Assembly (NCBI GenBank): GCA_032716605.1
Contig: CM064506.1
Coordinates: 20,804,894 to 20,868,893 of the forward strand
Direction of reading: 5' to 3'
Origin: Paralithodes platypus
Lineage: Eukaryota > Arthropoda > Malacostraca > Decapoda > Lithodidae
Length of the DNA: 64,000 bases
Positions 1 to 11,610 of the stretch are shown here, one piece after another. Position numbers and translations under genes: made by a program. The notes under the pieces were generated by a model. That model made no database searches. It had not been told where the DNA came from and saw only the letters and a list, made by a program, of their open reading frames with translations. Position 1 is the stretch's first letter. Each line of letters opens with the position of its first letter.

Positions 1-1130
1 ACTTCCTTCCATAATTCTTGCTTCCATTGTGGATGCTCCTATCTCCCCTCTCAGGGTCACTTTTTGTGCATATCTCGGTGCCCCTAATATTTGTCTAAAT
101 ACCCTATTTTCAATATTTTGTAACTTGTTTATTTCTGTTTTTGTAAATCCTATTATGCTTGAGCCATACAGGACCGACGGGAGCACCACACTCTTCCAGT
201 ATGTTTTACCAATTAGAATTTTGTTGCAGCTTTGTGCTATTACCGGATAGGTCATATTAGCCATTCTATTCGCTTTTCCGATTGCCTCAGATTTCTGGTC
301 TTTGAAACAATTTCTAGTATCATTTACTTTTATTCCTAAATACTTAATCTGCTTAACTACTTCTATTTCTTTGATATTGTTTGGTTTCTCCTTCATATTA
401 AATATTAATATATGACTTTTATTTTTATTTATGTTTAGCCCACATTCATTTCCTATTTTAATTAGATCTTCTATTGCTTTTTCAGCCTCTTTTATTGTAT
501 GTGCCATAAGTAGACCATCGTCAGCATAGAATAGCGCCTTTATTTTAAAAAACTCATCTGTGAATCCTCCTTCTTTTTCCAAGTTTTTTATAATTTCATA
601 AGTTAAAAGTTTAAAAAGTGTGGTCGATCCTGTGCAGCCCTGTCTAATGCCACTAGTGACTTGAATCTGTGTTTCATTTTTATAACCTTTATTTATAATT
701 GTGCTGTCATCAATATAAACTTTACTTATTACATTAATTATATCTGAATTTATATTATAGTCCTTTAACACTTCAATCATCTTCTCTCTTCTTACTGAAT
801 CGTACGCTTTAGAAAAATCAATAGAGATGACAATTAGTGGTTTCTTTAGTTCAAAAGCTCTCTGTATACAGTACTTCAAGATAAAGAGGTTATTTTCTAT
901 TCTGCCTTTACTTGTGAATCCACTTTGAGTCTCTCTAACCTCTTTATTATATGTTACATGTTCTTCTATTTTATTTTTAATTGCAGTTGTCATAAATAAT
1001 TTATATGATACATCTGTAAGTGCCAATGGTCTTAATTCATTCACCTTTGGTTTACTTATTTTTGGTATCATCACGGTCTTTGATTTTTTCCAAACTTCTG
1101 GTATTATGCTAGTATCTAAGATTCTATGAG
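1..1130 (-). pseudogene. LINE reverse transcriptase remnant (C-terminal RT and thumb), truncated at both ends
   Basis: The minus strand is open over almost the whole interval. From its 5' side it reads an RT sequence in order: a VWKKSKTVMIPK block, an 'IDFSKAYDS' palm motif, 'SGIRQGCTGSTTLF', and the catalytic 'FYADDG' near 515-528. A connection domain follows, ending with 'LPSVLYGSS' and 'LGAPRYAQK'. This is a non-LTR retrotransposon ORF2. Near 1130 the sequence changes abruptly to unrelated DNA (5' truncation), and the C-terminus runs off the window start. No endonuclease is visible. The 'YADDG' and 'RQGCTGS' variants match a LINE group whose clade I cannot name; the fragment at 57491-57859 may be the C-terminus of a related element. 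A few bases may be lost, but no internal stop stands out. Confidence 0.8.
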
Positions 1131-1140
1131 ATTACTATGC

Positions 1141-1245
1141 AGTATAAAATACCACAGGAACGAAAAACCTGAGAGCGAAACCTCCAACCCTAACGAGCCA
1201 CAGGAACGAAAATCCTGAGAGCGAAACTCTCAACCCCAACGAGAT
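1141..1245. repeat. Two-copy short tandem repeat
   Basis: The block CCACAGGAACGAAA plus 'CCTGAGAGCGAAAC' and 'AACGAG' occurs twice back to back with a few substitutions, with a period near 50 bp. It lies at the left edge of an unidentified repeat and directly beyond the truncated LINE. No gene is seen between 1250 and 1960; that stretch is pyrimidine-rich with a C-run at 1533-1546. Confidence 0.6.
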
Positions 1246-1959
1246 CCCAGGCCCCTTTTCCATTCCCGATTTGGTCTCTCTCTCTCCCTCTCAATTCATT
1301 CCACATATTATACGTCTCTCAATCACAGTCTTCTAATATACAAACCACAATACTTTACTCACTGATATTCTTGATGTACCACCTAAGTATGTATTTAATT
1401 ATGTAACCACCATACAGGCTATAATACTTTCATTGTGTAGGTTCGAGGCGATCTAAGACACCTTAGCTTCCATTTCACACCAAATCAGATCGTGATTACG
1501 TCAGCCCTGTATTTAGTTATATAACAATCATAGCCCCCCCCCCCCCAATTCTAACAATTCTATGTCTCTAACCTCCCGTTGTTTTATCCACTAACTATAT
1601 ATTCCCAACCTTTAACCACGACTATACACCCGATAACCCTATGCCAGTTATTGTATTGATTTAGGCCTGTTAATTCGGATAAACTCACTATGACCAATCT
1701 GCAGACGATTATCAGGAGAGATGCAGGAAAGCTACCTCGTCTCTCTCTCCATGACGAGTATAGATATATGTACCCCCGTGTTCAGTCGGCCCCCCCCCCC
1801 CCTCCCCCCCCCCCCCCTTGCCTTGTTCTTCTAGTAACTAAGTGTATATATAATATTCAACCGGAGATGCCACCAGTATTGATACGACATAGCGGCACTA
1901 TCCTTGTGTCGTATTGTGCCACGTGCATACCAACCCGGTTTCATCATCTTATTAGGACG

Positions 1960-4345
1960 ACGGCTATAATGTCGTCATTCATGCATGTATTCAATCCTTT
2001 GGTTAATTATCTTTTATCCGCCATCGTGTTCATCTCTTCCATTTACTTTTCCACAATTGTTATAAGTCTTCCAATCACCTCCTTCGTATCCACAATCCAC
2101 ACTACTCTACTTTGCTTCGTGACCCTATGCTCAGTGGTACCCTGTTTTGGGTCATCCTGTCCGCTTATCCTTCACGCCCCGCTGCACACACCACCCTACC
2201 TGTTCGATCGTAGGGAAATGCCACCCCTATGTCCAGCGCATTAAGGGTCACTATCCTAGGTCACGAGCGGCGCGGCGCCTAGCCTCAAACCACCCCCTTT
2301 ACAATTCACAACCCTCCCCCACCTCGCGTATCCACTACCCTCGTGTCCTACACCTCTTACCCGCCAGACTCTACCTACATGATGATGAACATGAATACAC
2401 CTTAATTTAATACACCCATGCCCTGTCCCTAGGTTGAGCCAATGCCAACCAGTTCAGACAGGCATAAATCTATGTATGTTCTTCCATCCGAGAAGTAATA
2501 TGTTAACCCCTGTCTTGCCAGACTAAGTTTCTGAAGACCAACCGCCCCCATAAATCTATGTATGTTCTTTCATCCGAGAAGTAATATGTTAACCCCCTAA
2601 AATACCTTGTCTTGCCAGACTAAGTTTCTGAAGACCAACCGCCCCCATAACTCTATGTATGTTCTTCCATCCGAGAAGTATTATGTTAACCCCCATGTCA
2701 TAATTGATAAGGAACTATGATACCCACGGGTACACCATTGTATATATAACCATTATTCCTGTAAGACCTAGACAGAGATAATGACTGAAGATGTTAGCCA
2801 CCATGCAGGAACTCTAATTCTTACCCCAACCAGAGATTGTATAGATAACCTTTTTTACCATTGTCTCGACACATATCTACCACGAAACAATAACGAAGTA
2901 CCCCTACGAACTGCCGCTTTCTTTGGTCTATATTTCATAGAAAACGCAGTTCCCAGGGACAACTAGATCAGCAAGAAATCGTGTCAAATAATAGTGTCCA
3001 TAACCCCTCGTATTGACGAGTAATAATACACAATGTTTTTCTCTACTTTTATCCACAGTCAAGCACACACCTACAGTTAACCTCCTCTTCCCCACAGCCC
3101 CACAGTCCACATGATTCTATCCTTTCCAGACTCATATACCACCCCATATTGCTCATCCCCCGGTAGCGTTTGGCTAACATACCTTCCCTGTCATTAACCC
3201 CCAGGCTACGATACCAACTGTAGTCTAATGCCACCCCTACGCCCAGAGACCTTAGGGTCAAACTTCCACGTAGCCCTCCTTAACCCTCTCCCTCTCGTTA
3301 ACCCCCCCACGCTCCTCCACTCCCTCCTAACCTAGCCTCTCCACCACACCCTCTGAATATCCTTAACTTTTCCGTTACTAACATTCTCAAACCTTTTGTA
3401 TTATTATACTCCTATCCAGCCTACCTTCCCCCAGTAGGAAGGAACACTATTAGAACTTTACTAACCCTTTGCATGCCATCTATTCCCTCACAACCCATTC
3501 ACAACCCTGTACCAAATTATCGTCGGTGCGAGGCTAGCCGCCTCGCCAGTGACTAACTTCTATTGCCATACTTCCAGATAAATGTGGCAGAGTTAGCAAC
3601 CCAGTCTACCCCACATCCAACAAACCATGCAATTAACAACCCAACCAATTAAACCAGCTGGTCAAGGCACCTTCGGTTTTAGTATTACGAACACCCACAT
3701 CTGTCTCATAAACAGAGGGTTATTACAAACACTTGTAATATGGCAAGCCCCCAGCCACAGCCGCCCGGACGACCATCACAGAGAGAGGACGCGCACCTCC
3801 CTCTTTTCACCCACCCGAGGAGGGAGACCCCGACCCCTGCGGAGGTATACCTGACCCCTGTTTTGACTTCCGGGTCATTGCCAGGTAGCACAGGAATTCT
3901 TCCTATCAATGAACTAACCATGTATGACTAACACCTTTACTAACATCTATTAACCCACAATAACCCATTAACCTTTTTTGCATACTCCGATAACCAAATT
4001 AGCACCTCAGCTATACCATAGAATGAAGATTGAACAATCTAAGAGAGACACTCCTATCACAGCTGTCCCAGTCCTCCTCGCAAAGTAGATCCAGTCTCTC
4101 TCCCCTAAATACTTCCAGTATAGCCAAAATAGTACCTCTTACTAAGGCTCAGTTATATCACATGATGAAGGCTCCATATAGCCATGTGCCACAACAGTAA
4201 TCACCACCTTACCTAGTTCCCGTATCAATTGAGAGCTCACATAAGTCCATCAAAACTCGAGATCCCTCTGGCCTACAGGGTCCAAAACCGAGCCTATAAA
4301 CCAAGCTCCAGCCCCCAGTAAAATCAGTTGAAAGATAGACACCAA
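1960..4345 (+). repeat. Unidentified long interspersed repeat R, copy 1
   Basis: This stretch is closely similar, in the same orientation, to 62035-64000 about 60 kb away. Shared landmarks include the CAATCCTT-GGTTAATTATC segment, the 'CTACCTACATGATGATGAAC' stretch, 'GTGCGAGGCTAGCCGCCTCG' and 'GGAGGTATACCTGACCCCTG'. Copy 1 is longer because it carries the tandem block at 2464-2700 and additional sequence near 2150-2290. There is no long open frame: the 184-codon frame starting at 1690 is a proline-rich translation of C-runs. I see no RT, integrase or transposase motif. It could be part of an LTR element, a large non-autonomous transposon or a segmental duplication. Confidence 0.7.
2464..2700 (+). 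repeat. Three-unit tandem repeat within repeat R
   Basis: Three imperfect units of about 85-95 bp, each carrying 'CTATGTATGTTCTTCCATCC' (one unit has TTTC), 'GAGAAGTA' and 'ATGTTAACCCC'. The first two are separated by a 'CTTGCCAGACTAAGTTTCTG' spacer. Repeat R copy 2 carries the same motifs in fewer units, so the array has changed in copy number since the copies diverged. Confidence 0.75.
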
Positions 4346-5260
4346 CCAGGGTTGGTCACCAGAGTTGACCTCGAGCTCTATCATTGTTGATTGCTGAGAA
4401 TTGAGTTCCAGAGCCGGCAGACTCCGTGGCAGATTGAGATAGAAGGACCTGCCCACGTACTTGAGAACTTCCTACATATGGACCACCTTGACGGCCGCAG
4501 AACCAGTCGTTGGCCCCCAACATCACGGACGCAAGATAACCAGGACCAGACCAATCAAATACTACCCAAGATTCACTCTATCAGTACTACAGTGTTACAG
4601 TGCTATTTAGAGATTTACTTATTAATATTTCTACGAAGTGGCTATATCTTTGCCCCAGTATAATTCATATATAACCATTCCATTAGGAAGTGCTAAGCGT
4701 GTCAGTGTTTATTAATTAACGGGCGATATTAACTCTCGTAATCACCCATATATCCAGATATTATTACCTAGAAGTGAAACCCTAGTGATATCTAATGTTC
4801 GCCCACTGATTTGCGTTCTGTGTTTCTGCTATAAGAATATAAAACTTAGATCAGTACCCCCTGAGGTTACTAGAATTCCCGTGCTCTAAAATACGCGTGT
4901 CTAATCTAGTCTGTGAACTACTACTTGTGCACCAGAGCTACCAGTAATAAATCTAACAGTAAATATGAATCTATAAGTAACATTGATGGTCTCCAGTATA
5001 TAAACTTGTGAATAAAGCCAGTGATCAGAAGATTAATACCTGAAAGTTGGAAGTGGGAGACTAGGCTCCATCCAGATCCACTTATGCTAGTGTTGTTCAA
5101 TTCTATCATTTGTCTTGCACGAGCATTCAGAAGTGTGTATATCAATAAACGTGATCGTGTGTCTTGTTACCGTGTGTTTATTTTGTGTTCTCTATTCCTC
5201 ATACCTTGTTTTGTGCATGCAGCCTTCTATACCCAGTCAGTTAGAACTCACATTACCCAA
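4346..5260. other. Unresolved AT-rich spacer
   Basis: This follows the part of repeat R that has a second copy in the window. It contains only short open frames (90 codons at 4391-4663 and 98 codons at 5021-5317) without recognisable domains, and no inverted repeats that I can define. It may be a continuation of repeat R, because copy 2 runs off the window end before this point. I see no gene here. Confidence 0.4.
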
Positions 5261-5261
5261 G

Positions 5262-5930
5262 TTAATCCTGTAGAAAAACAGGGCATAACACAGTATATAC
5301 ATATGACATACCAGTAATACAAAATAAACTTATGAATGACTTTAGCTTGGTTGTTCTCTTCCCTGTCATATCCCTTAGAAACTCCTGTCTTAATCTAGTT
5401 ACTCGAGTATCATCTGCATTGGCTGTCATTCTAGCATGAAGTCTGATCATTGATTTTGGAGGATCTAAAGCTTCAGCTGGATTCCTTCCTTTCCTCTGGA
5501 AAGTAAGCTTTGTGGACATAAGGGCCAATAAGCTCTCGTTTTTTTAGGACAGCCCGGTGTTCGTTTTTAATAAGCTTCAGCTGGCTAACAATCCTTTCTA
5601 CTGCTGCATTGCAATAGGGAAATTAATACATTATTGATACAATCTTAGATAATTGAGGATATAGGGGACAACCTACTGCATTTTTAGCATTAAAAATAGA
5701 CTGCCATAATGTCCCCACATCCATACTCTGTGAGACAAAAGAACAATGATACTAGTCTCCATTCTAGATCAGCCTGTTGAACATCAACATCTTTCATATA
5801 TGGTAGCCTCTTAAAAACAGGTGCCAACGTGAGAAGGCTCCGATTTTTAGCTACTTCAGGGGATAAGCATGCCAGAAAGTAAAAATGACCAATACTATCA
5901 AATCTGGACCGTATCTGGCTATACACTCAA
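5262..5930 (-). pseudogene. Decayed hAT-like transposase, C-terminal region
   Basis: The minus strand gives two transposase-like pieces. The first (5926-5690) includes 'LACLSPEVAKNRSLL' followed by 'VFKRLPYMKDVD'. The second (5620-5262) reads in shifted frames 'CNAAVERIVSQLKLIK', then 'NEHRAVL', then 'ALMSTKLTFQRKGRNP'. The NAAVER-(V/F)SQLK block is the signature of the hATC dimerisation domain at the C-terminus of hAT-family transposases. Several frameshifts and stops separate the pieces, so it cannot encode an active enzyme. The N-terminal BED finger and the catalytic core are absent, and I could not identify terminal inverted repeats. Assignment to hAT is from this motif; the subfamily is unknown. 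Confidence 0.6.
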
Positions 5931-6382
5931 TTAGAAAAGATTGCAATGGTTATAGAACAACTTTATCATGAGCATGCCCTATAACACTAGCAATGCTCTG
6001 TATTGTACTGGATGGATGCTGCTATTCCAACATAAGTCATATGGAGTGGCAGGAAATGTAATTCATCATTTGGACAGGAACTGATTGTACGCTCTGTATC
6101 ATTGTATGCAAGGTTAAGAGATACAACAGGTTGGAGCATGGGGTCACTCAAACTCGTACCCGCTCGCGCATGACGTCACGATGAAGGAAGGGTCGGAGGT
6201 CACTCGACTGTTTACCATTCATTCTCAAAGGAGCAGCCGAGCCAGCACCATCCTCCGTTTTCTTTTACTTCATACCGTGATGCTATAACTACTGTATAAT
6301 GCCCTGTGAAAGTGCAGCTCTTCTATTTTAACTGAACAAAATGCCTTTATATTGTCAAGTTGTTGGATGCATTTTGGATGCA

Positions 6383-6386
<4 letters not shown>

Positions 6387-6449
<63 letters not shown>
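6387..6449. repeat. (AT)n microsatellite
   Basis: An uninterrupted AT dinucleotide run followed by a short TG run. Similar arrays lie at 26875-26920, 28622-28661, 29319-29371, 46749-46787 and 46994-47063. Confidence 0.95.
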
Positions 6450-6452
<3 letters not shown>

Positions 6453-6490
6453 TATATGTGTGTGTGTAGTATGTAGGCTATGAACCGTAA

Positions 6491-6746
6491 AACCGTGTAA
6501 CTTCGGAAATTTGTCGAAGTTTTTAACAATATCTGACTGTAAACACATTATAGAGATATAACTAGGTAAAGTGATGCGTGGTGATAGTGCGCGGTAATCC
6601 AGGAAGCCTCCTAAAATTATCCCCCATAATAAGAGAGCTATCCTTATCCTAAATGGTGTCCGAAGTCATCTTGAAAAGTGGCTATTACTTATTATCGCCA
6701 ATGTCCGAAGTTACGACCCAAGTCCGAAGCGACTTGGTTTTACGGA
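6491..6746. mobile_element. MITE with TTCGGA/TCCGAA ends, copy 1
   Basis: About 255 bp that matches 57123-57416 along its length (shared 'TCTGACTGTAAACACATT', 'GCGGTAATCCAGGAAGCCTC' and 'AAAATTATC'). Its ends are imperfect inverted repeats: an ACTTCGGAAATTTG-like left side against CAAGTCCGAAG on the right. No coding capacity. It is a non-autonomous DNA element of unknown superfamily. Confidence 0.6.
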
Positions 6747-6797
6747 ATGTAATTATTTGTATGTATGTGTGTATACCGGTATATACCAGGTTCAGAT

Positions 6798-7330
6798 TAT
6801 GCTGTTCAAATTTGATGTCCTCATTACAGAATGGACATATATAGTTTATTTGGAGTCAGTACCACGAAGAATGACCAAAATTATCCATAATATTATATAT
6901 CTTCCATATATAGAAAGGTTGAATAAATTAGTCTTGCACTCGTTACAGAGACCCATCTCGTCCAAATGCCTATCTAATTTTATCTTAAAGCTCTCTATCA
7001 TTCTTGATCCCACTATAGCACTTGGTAGCCTATTCCACCTATCTACAACTCTGTTACCAAACCACTATTGGCCTATATCTTTTCTGAAACGAAATGTATC
7101 TATCTTGAAAACAATTGTTATAGTTCTTTCGCTATCACTGGGCTTTAGTACATTTTTCATGTCCCCTCTATTAATCCCACTAACCCACTTGAACACCTCT
7201 ATCAAATCCCCTCTAACTCTGCGTCTCTCTAATGAATGAACATAAGAACCTAAGAAAATGGGAGTCTGCAAAAAGCCGATCGGCCCTCACAAGGCAGATC
7301 CCTGTCACACCCAACCCCAATTACATAAGA
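6798..7330. pseudogene. Rearranged CR1-like LINE fragments (ORF2 C-terminus plus 3' UTR)
   Basis: Three pieces of the CR1-like element at 49930-54177 are joined here in conflicting orientations. 6798-6949 is plus strand and encodes the 'RMTKIIHNI' region up to 'LHSLQR'. 6950-7239 is minus strand and runs from 'SLERRRVRGD' to 'DEMG', the next section of the same protein but inverted. 7243-7330 is minus strand 3' UTR with its GAACATAA tail. The breakpoint between the first two falls exactly at the 'HSLER' position of the intact copy. The protein also carries substitutions and stops, so this is an old, internally inverted remnant. Confidence 0.75.
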
Positions 7331-9130
7331 ACATAAGATCACGTGAAGCTGCATATGGCCTATCTACTTTAAAAGCTTCTTACTCTCACAAATACTTCCT
7401 AGAATTAGTACTTAAGTTAATATAGTACCAATATATAATATATTTAAGAAATAATAATTATGTCTAGATTTCTAGAAAAAATGCAATATTTGACACTACT
7501 TGGCCAAACTGGTTCACGGGCCTCATGCTAGAGGGAGTGGGGCCGCATGAGGCCCGCATATTGGAGTTGGACACCCCTGGGTCTAGTGGCAGCAGGTTGG
7601 CTGGCAGGCGAGCGTTTTTCTACCTTTCTTTCTCTCGTCCAGCATTGTGACGTCAGCAGGCTGCGCGTGCGCCAACCTGTTGTATCTCTTAACCTTGATT
7701 GTATGCATCATGTTTCCATCTCTCTCTCTCTCTCTCTTAACATTGTAATGACAATTTCCTTAGAATTTCCTCAAAATCTCTATTTCCTTGAAACTTTCCT
7801 TGTGCGTTCATAATTTCCTTAAAATGAGGAAATTTCCTTGATTGTGGAAACACTGGACCGAACCAAACCCACGTGATCTTTGCGTTGCGCAACGGTGTCA
7901 CTATTCTGTTTTAGTTGCAAATTTCACTGATTAAACTATTTTTCCTTATTACAAAATCAGCATCACGTTCTCTTTAGTTTTCTTTTACAAATAGCAGTTC
8001 CCCGATTAAATTGCTATTGGCACTAATAACTAAAATCTAGTAGGCTAGTAGCTAGAATAAAGTTAAAAGGACGGCACCGGTAGTTTTTTTTTTGAGAAAA
8101 AAAAATATTTAAACGACGGAACTTTTAATATGACCTACGTCGGTGCTGTAAATGTTTAGAAGACCTGTCAGGTATGAACAATAAAATGCCATAATTCAAG
8201 GAGTTTCGGAGGCATAAACTATTAAATTAATAGCCAATTCCTGTTATACAACTTAATTATTTTCTCATTCAGGAAAAGTAGACCAAGTTAAAATACAATT
8301 ACCGCTGTTTTTTTTTTTAGAGTAACCTACCGGTAATAAAGCTAGAATGAAGATGCCGGGTTTAAAGATAGAACTGTGTGAGATACGGTGCAGCAGGCTA
8401 TATGTTTAGAATCTGGGACTACTTTAAATGAAAATCTGGCACACTATTAACTACGATAACAAGTTTTATTTGCGCCCAAGGTAAAGCTAAAACCTAGACA
8501 AAGTATATAATTCCTAAAGTTTTGTTCAAAGATACCCCATATAATTATATATAGAAATAGTGACCGGGAAATTTGAAAATTATGGCTAATATTTATAAAC
8601 TTCTATAAATCTAAAAAAAACAAAAAACTATGCTATATATATTTAGTATTATTAAGTCAAAGCAAGCTTTAACTTCTTTGAGACTAACTTTTAACAGGGA
8701 CAGGGGGCTAGAAGTCCTCCCATTATACAATTCTACGCTAAGAGACAAATAGGCGAGGGAACGCAGAAGTAGTCCGACCCTGAGAATAGAAACTTTAGAA
8801 GCTTCTATTCGGGCTCTGTCTCATGTCGGCCACCCCCAGTAATGGGGTATGTGCCTGAGTATATACATCAAATATATACCCCACATTAAAAATAGAAATA
8901 CTGACTGGGAATTCTGAAAATTAAAGAAATTATGTATAGCCATCTATAAATCTAAGAATTTCTAAATCTAGTTAAGATTATTAAATCAGCCTAAGATTTA
9001 ACTTCTTTAAGACTACATTTTAGCACTGAAATTGGTTAATATACAGGAGACGCAACAACGTGTTTTTCAGGTATTTTTTTTTTGGTATTTTGATTTTGAT
9101 TTTGTTGTTTTAGTGATGAAATTGAATGGG
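7331..9130. other. Gene-free AT-rich region with a diverged direct repeat
   Basis: I find no coding sequence here. Two diverged copies of a segment of about 170 bp occur at 8530-8700 and 8880-9040, sharing a 'CCCCA..A' start, 'AGAAATA.TGAC.GGGAA', 'CTATAAATCTAA' and 'TTTAACTTCTTT.AGACTA'. Between them, 8820-8870 carries a sequence whose reverse complement recurs near 31845-31895 ('CACCCCCAG', 'TGGGGTATGTGCCTGAGT'), so these are old interspersed repeats. Confidence 0.5.
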
Positions 9131-9139
9131 AATTAAGAA

Positions 9140-9500
9140 TTTACCCATTATCCATCAATCTAAAGACACACCCCCTGATAGTGGGGAGGGCTATGAAGAT
9201 CAGGGAAATTGAGGGGTAAAAAGCGTATAGAACACGATAATACACATTTGTAACCAAAATTTGGCTCGGGTTTTGTCAATTTCCAGACCCATAAAACCCG
9301 ACTTTTTGAAAACCCGAGCCAAGTTTTGACTAAACTTGGCTCGGATTTAACTAATTTAAAAATTAAAATAACAGTAACCTTATTAACATGTTGGCTCGGG
9401 TTTTGTAAATTTCCATACTCATATAACCCGACATTTCGAAAACAAGAGCCAAGTTTTGACGAAACTTGGCTCGGATTTTACTAATGTTCATGTTAAAATT
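9140..9500. repeat. Diverged fragment related to element F (CCGAGCCAAG inverted motifs)
   Basis: 9165-9260 resembles the internal part of element F at 14055-14160 ('GATAGTGGGGAGGGC', then 'CAGGGAAA', then 'GAGGGGT.AAA'). It is followed by the same alternating motifs 'TTGGCTCGGGTTTT' and 'AACCCGAGCCAAGTTTTG', arranged as short inverted repeats in two successive units. The similarity shows common ancestry with the foldback element at 13221-15905, but the ends of this copy are not identifiable. Confidence 0.6.
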
Positions 9501-9539
9501 ACACAGTAACCCTAATAAAATCTTTGTTTGAGTTTTCAT

Positions 9540-9972
9540 AGGGTTAACATTAGCCTAACCTAACGAAGTAAGAATGGGGTTAACATTAGCCTAACCTAAC
9601 AACCTTACCTAACCTAACCTAGTAAGAATGGGGTTAACATTAGCCTAACCTAACAACCTTACCTAACCTAACCTAGTAAGAATGGGGTTAACATTAACCT
9701 AACCTAACAACCTTACCTAACCTAACCTAATAAGAATGGGGTTAACATTAGCCTAACCGAACAACCCAACCTAACCTAACCTAGTAAGAATGGGGTTAAC
9801 ATTAGGCTAACCTAACAACCTTACCTAACCTAGTAAGAATGGGGTTAACATTAGCCTAACCTAACAACCCAACCTAACCTAGTAAGAATGGGGTTAACAT
9901 TAGCCTAACCTAACCTAGTAAGAATGGGGTTAACATTAGCCTAACCTAACAACCTTACCTAACCTAACCTAG
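9540..9972. repeat. Interstitial telomere-like minisatellite (CCTAACCTAAC units)
   Basis: About eight units of variable length (roughly 38-62 bp), each built from 'AAGAATGGGGTTAACATTAG' followed by CCTAACCTAAC and a variable number of CCTAA-type words with ACAACCTTA spacers. CCTAA is the complement of TTAGG, the arthropod telomere repeat. The interruptions and composite unit show it is an interstitial minisatellite and not a chromosome end. It ends at a G/C hairpin (GGGGGCTGCCGCCCCC) near 9985. Confidence 0.85.
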
Positions 9973-10102
9973 TATTATTGGTGGGGGCTGCCGCCCCCAC
10001 ACCCCCGCTGGTTGGGTACTGGCTGAAAAACTTATTGTTTTACAGTAGGCCTATGTATTTTATTTTATTTTTGTTCTCCCTTATAATACATTTCAGCTCT
10101 TA

Positions 10103-10702
10103 ATGACATATATAGCAATGATGTATAGCGTATGCTCTACCGGACTTATTAGGCCTAAAAAGATCGATGGGTTAACTGTCGGTCCAAAACATCAGTATAA
10201 CCAACTAGCCCTTGCATGCCAGTTTAATCCTATGCGAAAAAATCTTTTACTTTATGTTACTTTGCAATCACCCATTAAGATTCCCGAGCTAGCTGTGGTC
10301 CGGCTCCTTTATGTTGTCCCAACCAACCAACTAACCTTAATGAACAGAGGAGATACTGGGCTGCCTGGCTGGCCGATCACCACTCATCTTGGTCAACAGC
10401 TGGTGGATTTTTGTTTCGAATTTTTCCATGTAAAACAAGTGTATGTGCATTTCAAAACCAGCTGTCCTCGTCAGCTGTATTTGGAACACTGGTTATTGCA
10501 CTTTGGACAGTTTACACTTATTGGAAGGCAAAAAAGGTCTTCAAGCAGCCTCAGTGTTTTTAAAGACGGTGGAAAAAGCTTTGATCGGCTCACACCCTCT
10601 ACACAAGCTGGCCAGAGTCAAACTGACAGCTTATATCCCAGGCCACCTGTTTTCCAAATCATGGCATCACCTGATTGGTCGATAGACATCACGTGTCAGT
10701 GA
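10103..10702 (+). CDS. Unrecognised 199-codon open frame, coding status doubtful
   Basis: This is the longest open frame in the window that I cannot tie to a transposon. It starts at an ATG after an AT-rich stretch and ends at a TGA. The translation has mixed composition with no low-complexity run, no signal peptide, no membrane segment and no motif that I recognise. An overlapping frame (10443-10685) is also open, which weakens the case for either. It sits between two minisatellites (9540-9972 and 10985-11610). There is no obvious promoter, polyadenylation context or splice structure. It could be a chance frame, an exon or a decayed element. Confidence 0.2.
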   Translation: MTYIAMMYSVCSTGLIRPKKIDGLTVGPKHQYNQLALACQFNPMRKNLLLYVTLQSPIKIPELAVVRLLYVVPTNQLTLMNRGDTGLPGWPITTHLGQQLVDFCFEFFHVKQVYVHFKTSCPRQLYLEHWLLHFGQFTLIGRQKRSSSSLSVFKDGGKSFDRLTPSTQAGQSQTDSLYPRPPVFQIMASPDWSIDITCQ

Positions 10703-10984
10703 ACTCGAGTACTCTTGGCATGAATTAGGTAGGGTGATTACTTTGGCCACGACGCCACCAGTATAGTTCATTGCATTCGCCACCAGATGTCTCAGTTGTT
10801 GACTGACAGTCACGCAAAAGAAGTCTCCCAGAAGACGAAAAAGTGTAAACAAACCCTTAACACGTAAATATCCATATAATATGTATTATGTTAGTTTCCT
10901 GGGAATGACACCTACATCAACATTTGGAGAAAATCGCTTAATCACATGCTATTGAGCTTAATTTTTTACCAATATTGTAGCGCC

Positions 10985-11610
10985 TCCTGTATATTGACCT
11001 AAGCCCCTAATAACACCTGAATAATAATAACCTAATATACACCTAATAACACCTGAATATAAACACCTAATAACAGCTGAATAATAATAACCTAATATAC
11101 ACCTAACACCTGAATAGAAACCCCTATAACACCTGAATAATAACCTAATATACACCTAATAACACCTGAATATAAACACTTAATAACAGCTGAATAATAA
11201 TAACCTAATATACACCTAACACCTGAATAGAAACCCCAATAACACCTGAATAATAACCTAATATACACCTAATAACACCTGAATATAAACACTTAATAAC
11301 AGCTGAATAATAATAACCTAATATACACCTAACACCTGAATAGAAACCCCTATAACACCTGAATAATAATAACCTAATATACACCTAATAACATCTGAAT
11401 ATAAACACCTAATAACAGCTGAATAATAATAACCTAATATACACCTAATAACACCTGAATATAAACACCTAATAACACCTGAATAATAACCTGATGAACA
11501 CCTAATAACAGCTGAATAATAATAACCTGATAAACCCAATAACAGCTGAATAATAACCTAATGAACACCTAATAACTGATTAATAACCTAATACACACCT
11601 AATAACAGCT
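10985..11610. repeat. ACACCTAATAAC-type minisatellite
   Basis: About 620 bp of short units made of 'ACACCTAATAACACCTGAAT', 'AATAATAACCTAATAT' and 'AACAGCTGAATAATAATAAC', with a basic period near 30 bp and a higher-order period near 60-120 bp. Units degrade toward the right end. Short reading frames in it are simple translations of the repeat. Confidence 0.9.

Noticed and set aside
1690..2244. 184-codon open frame
   Set aside because: Proline run from a C homopolymer; lies partly in repeat R and is not preserved in copy 2.
9540..9972. True telomere end
   Set aside because: Composite irregular units, continuous unrelated sequence on both sides, and a GC hairpin at the edge.
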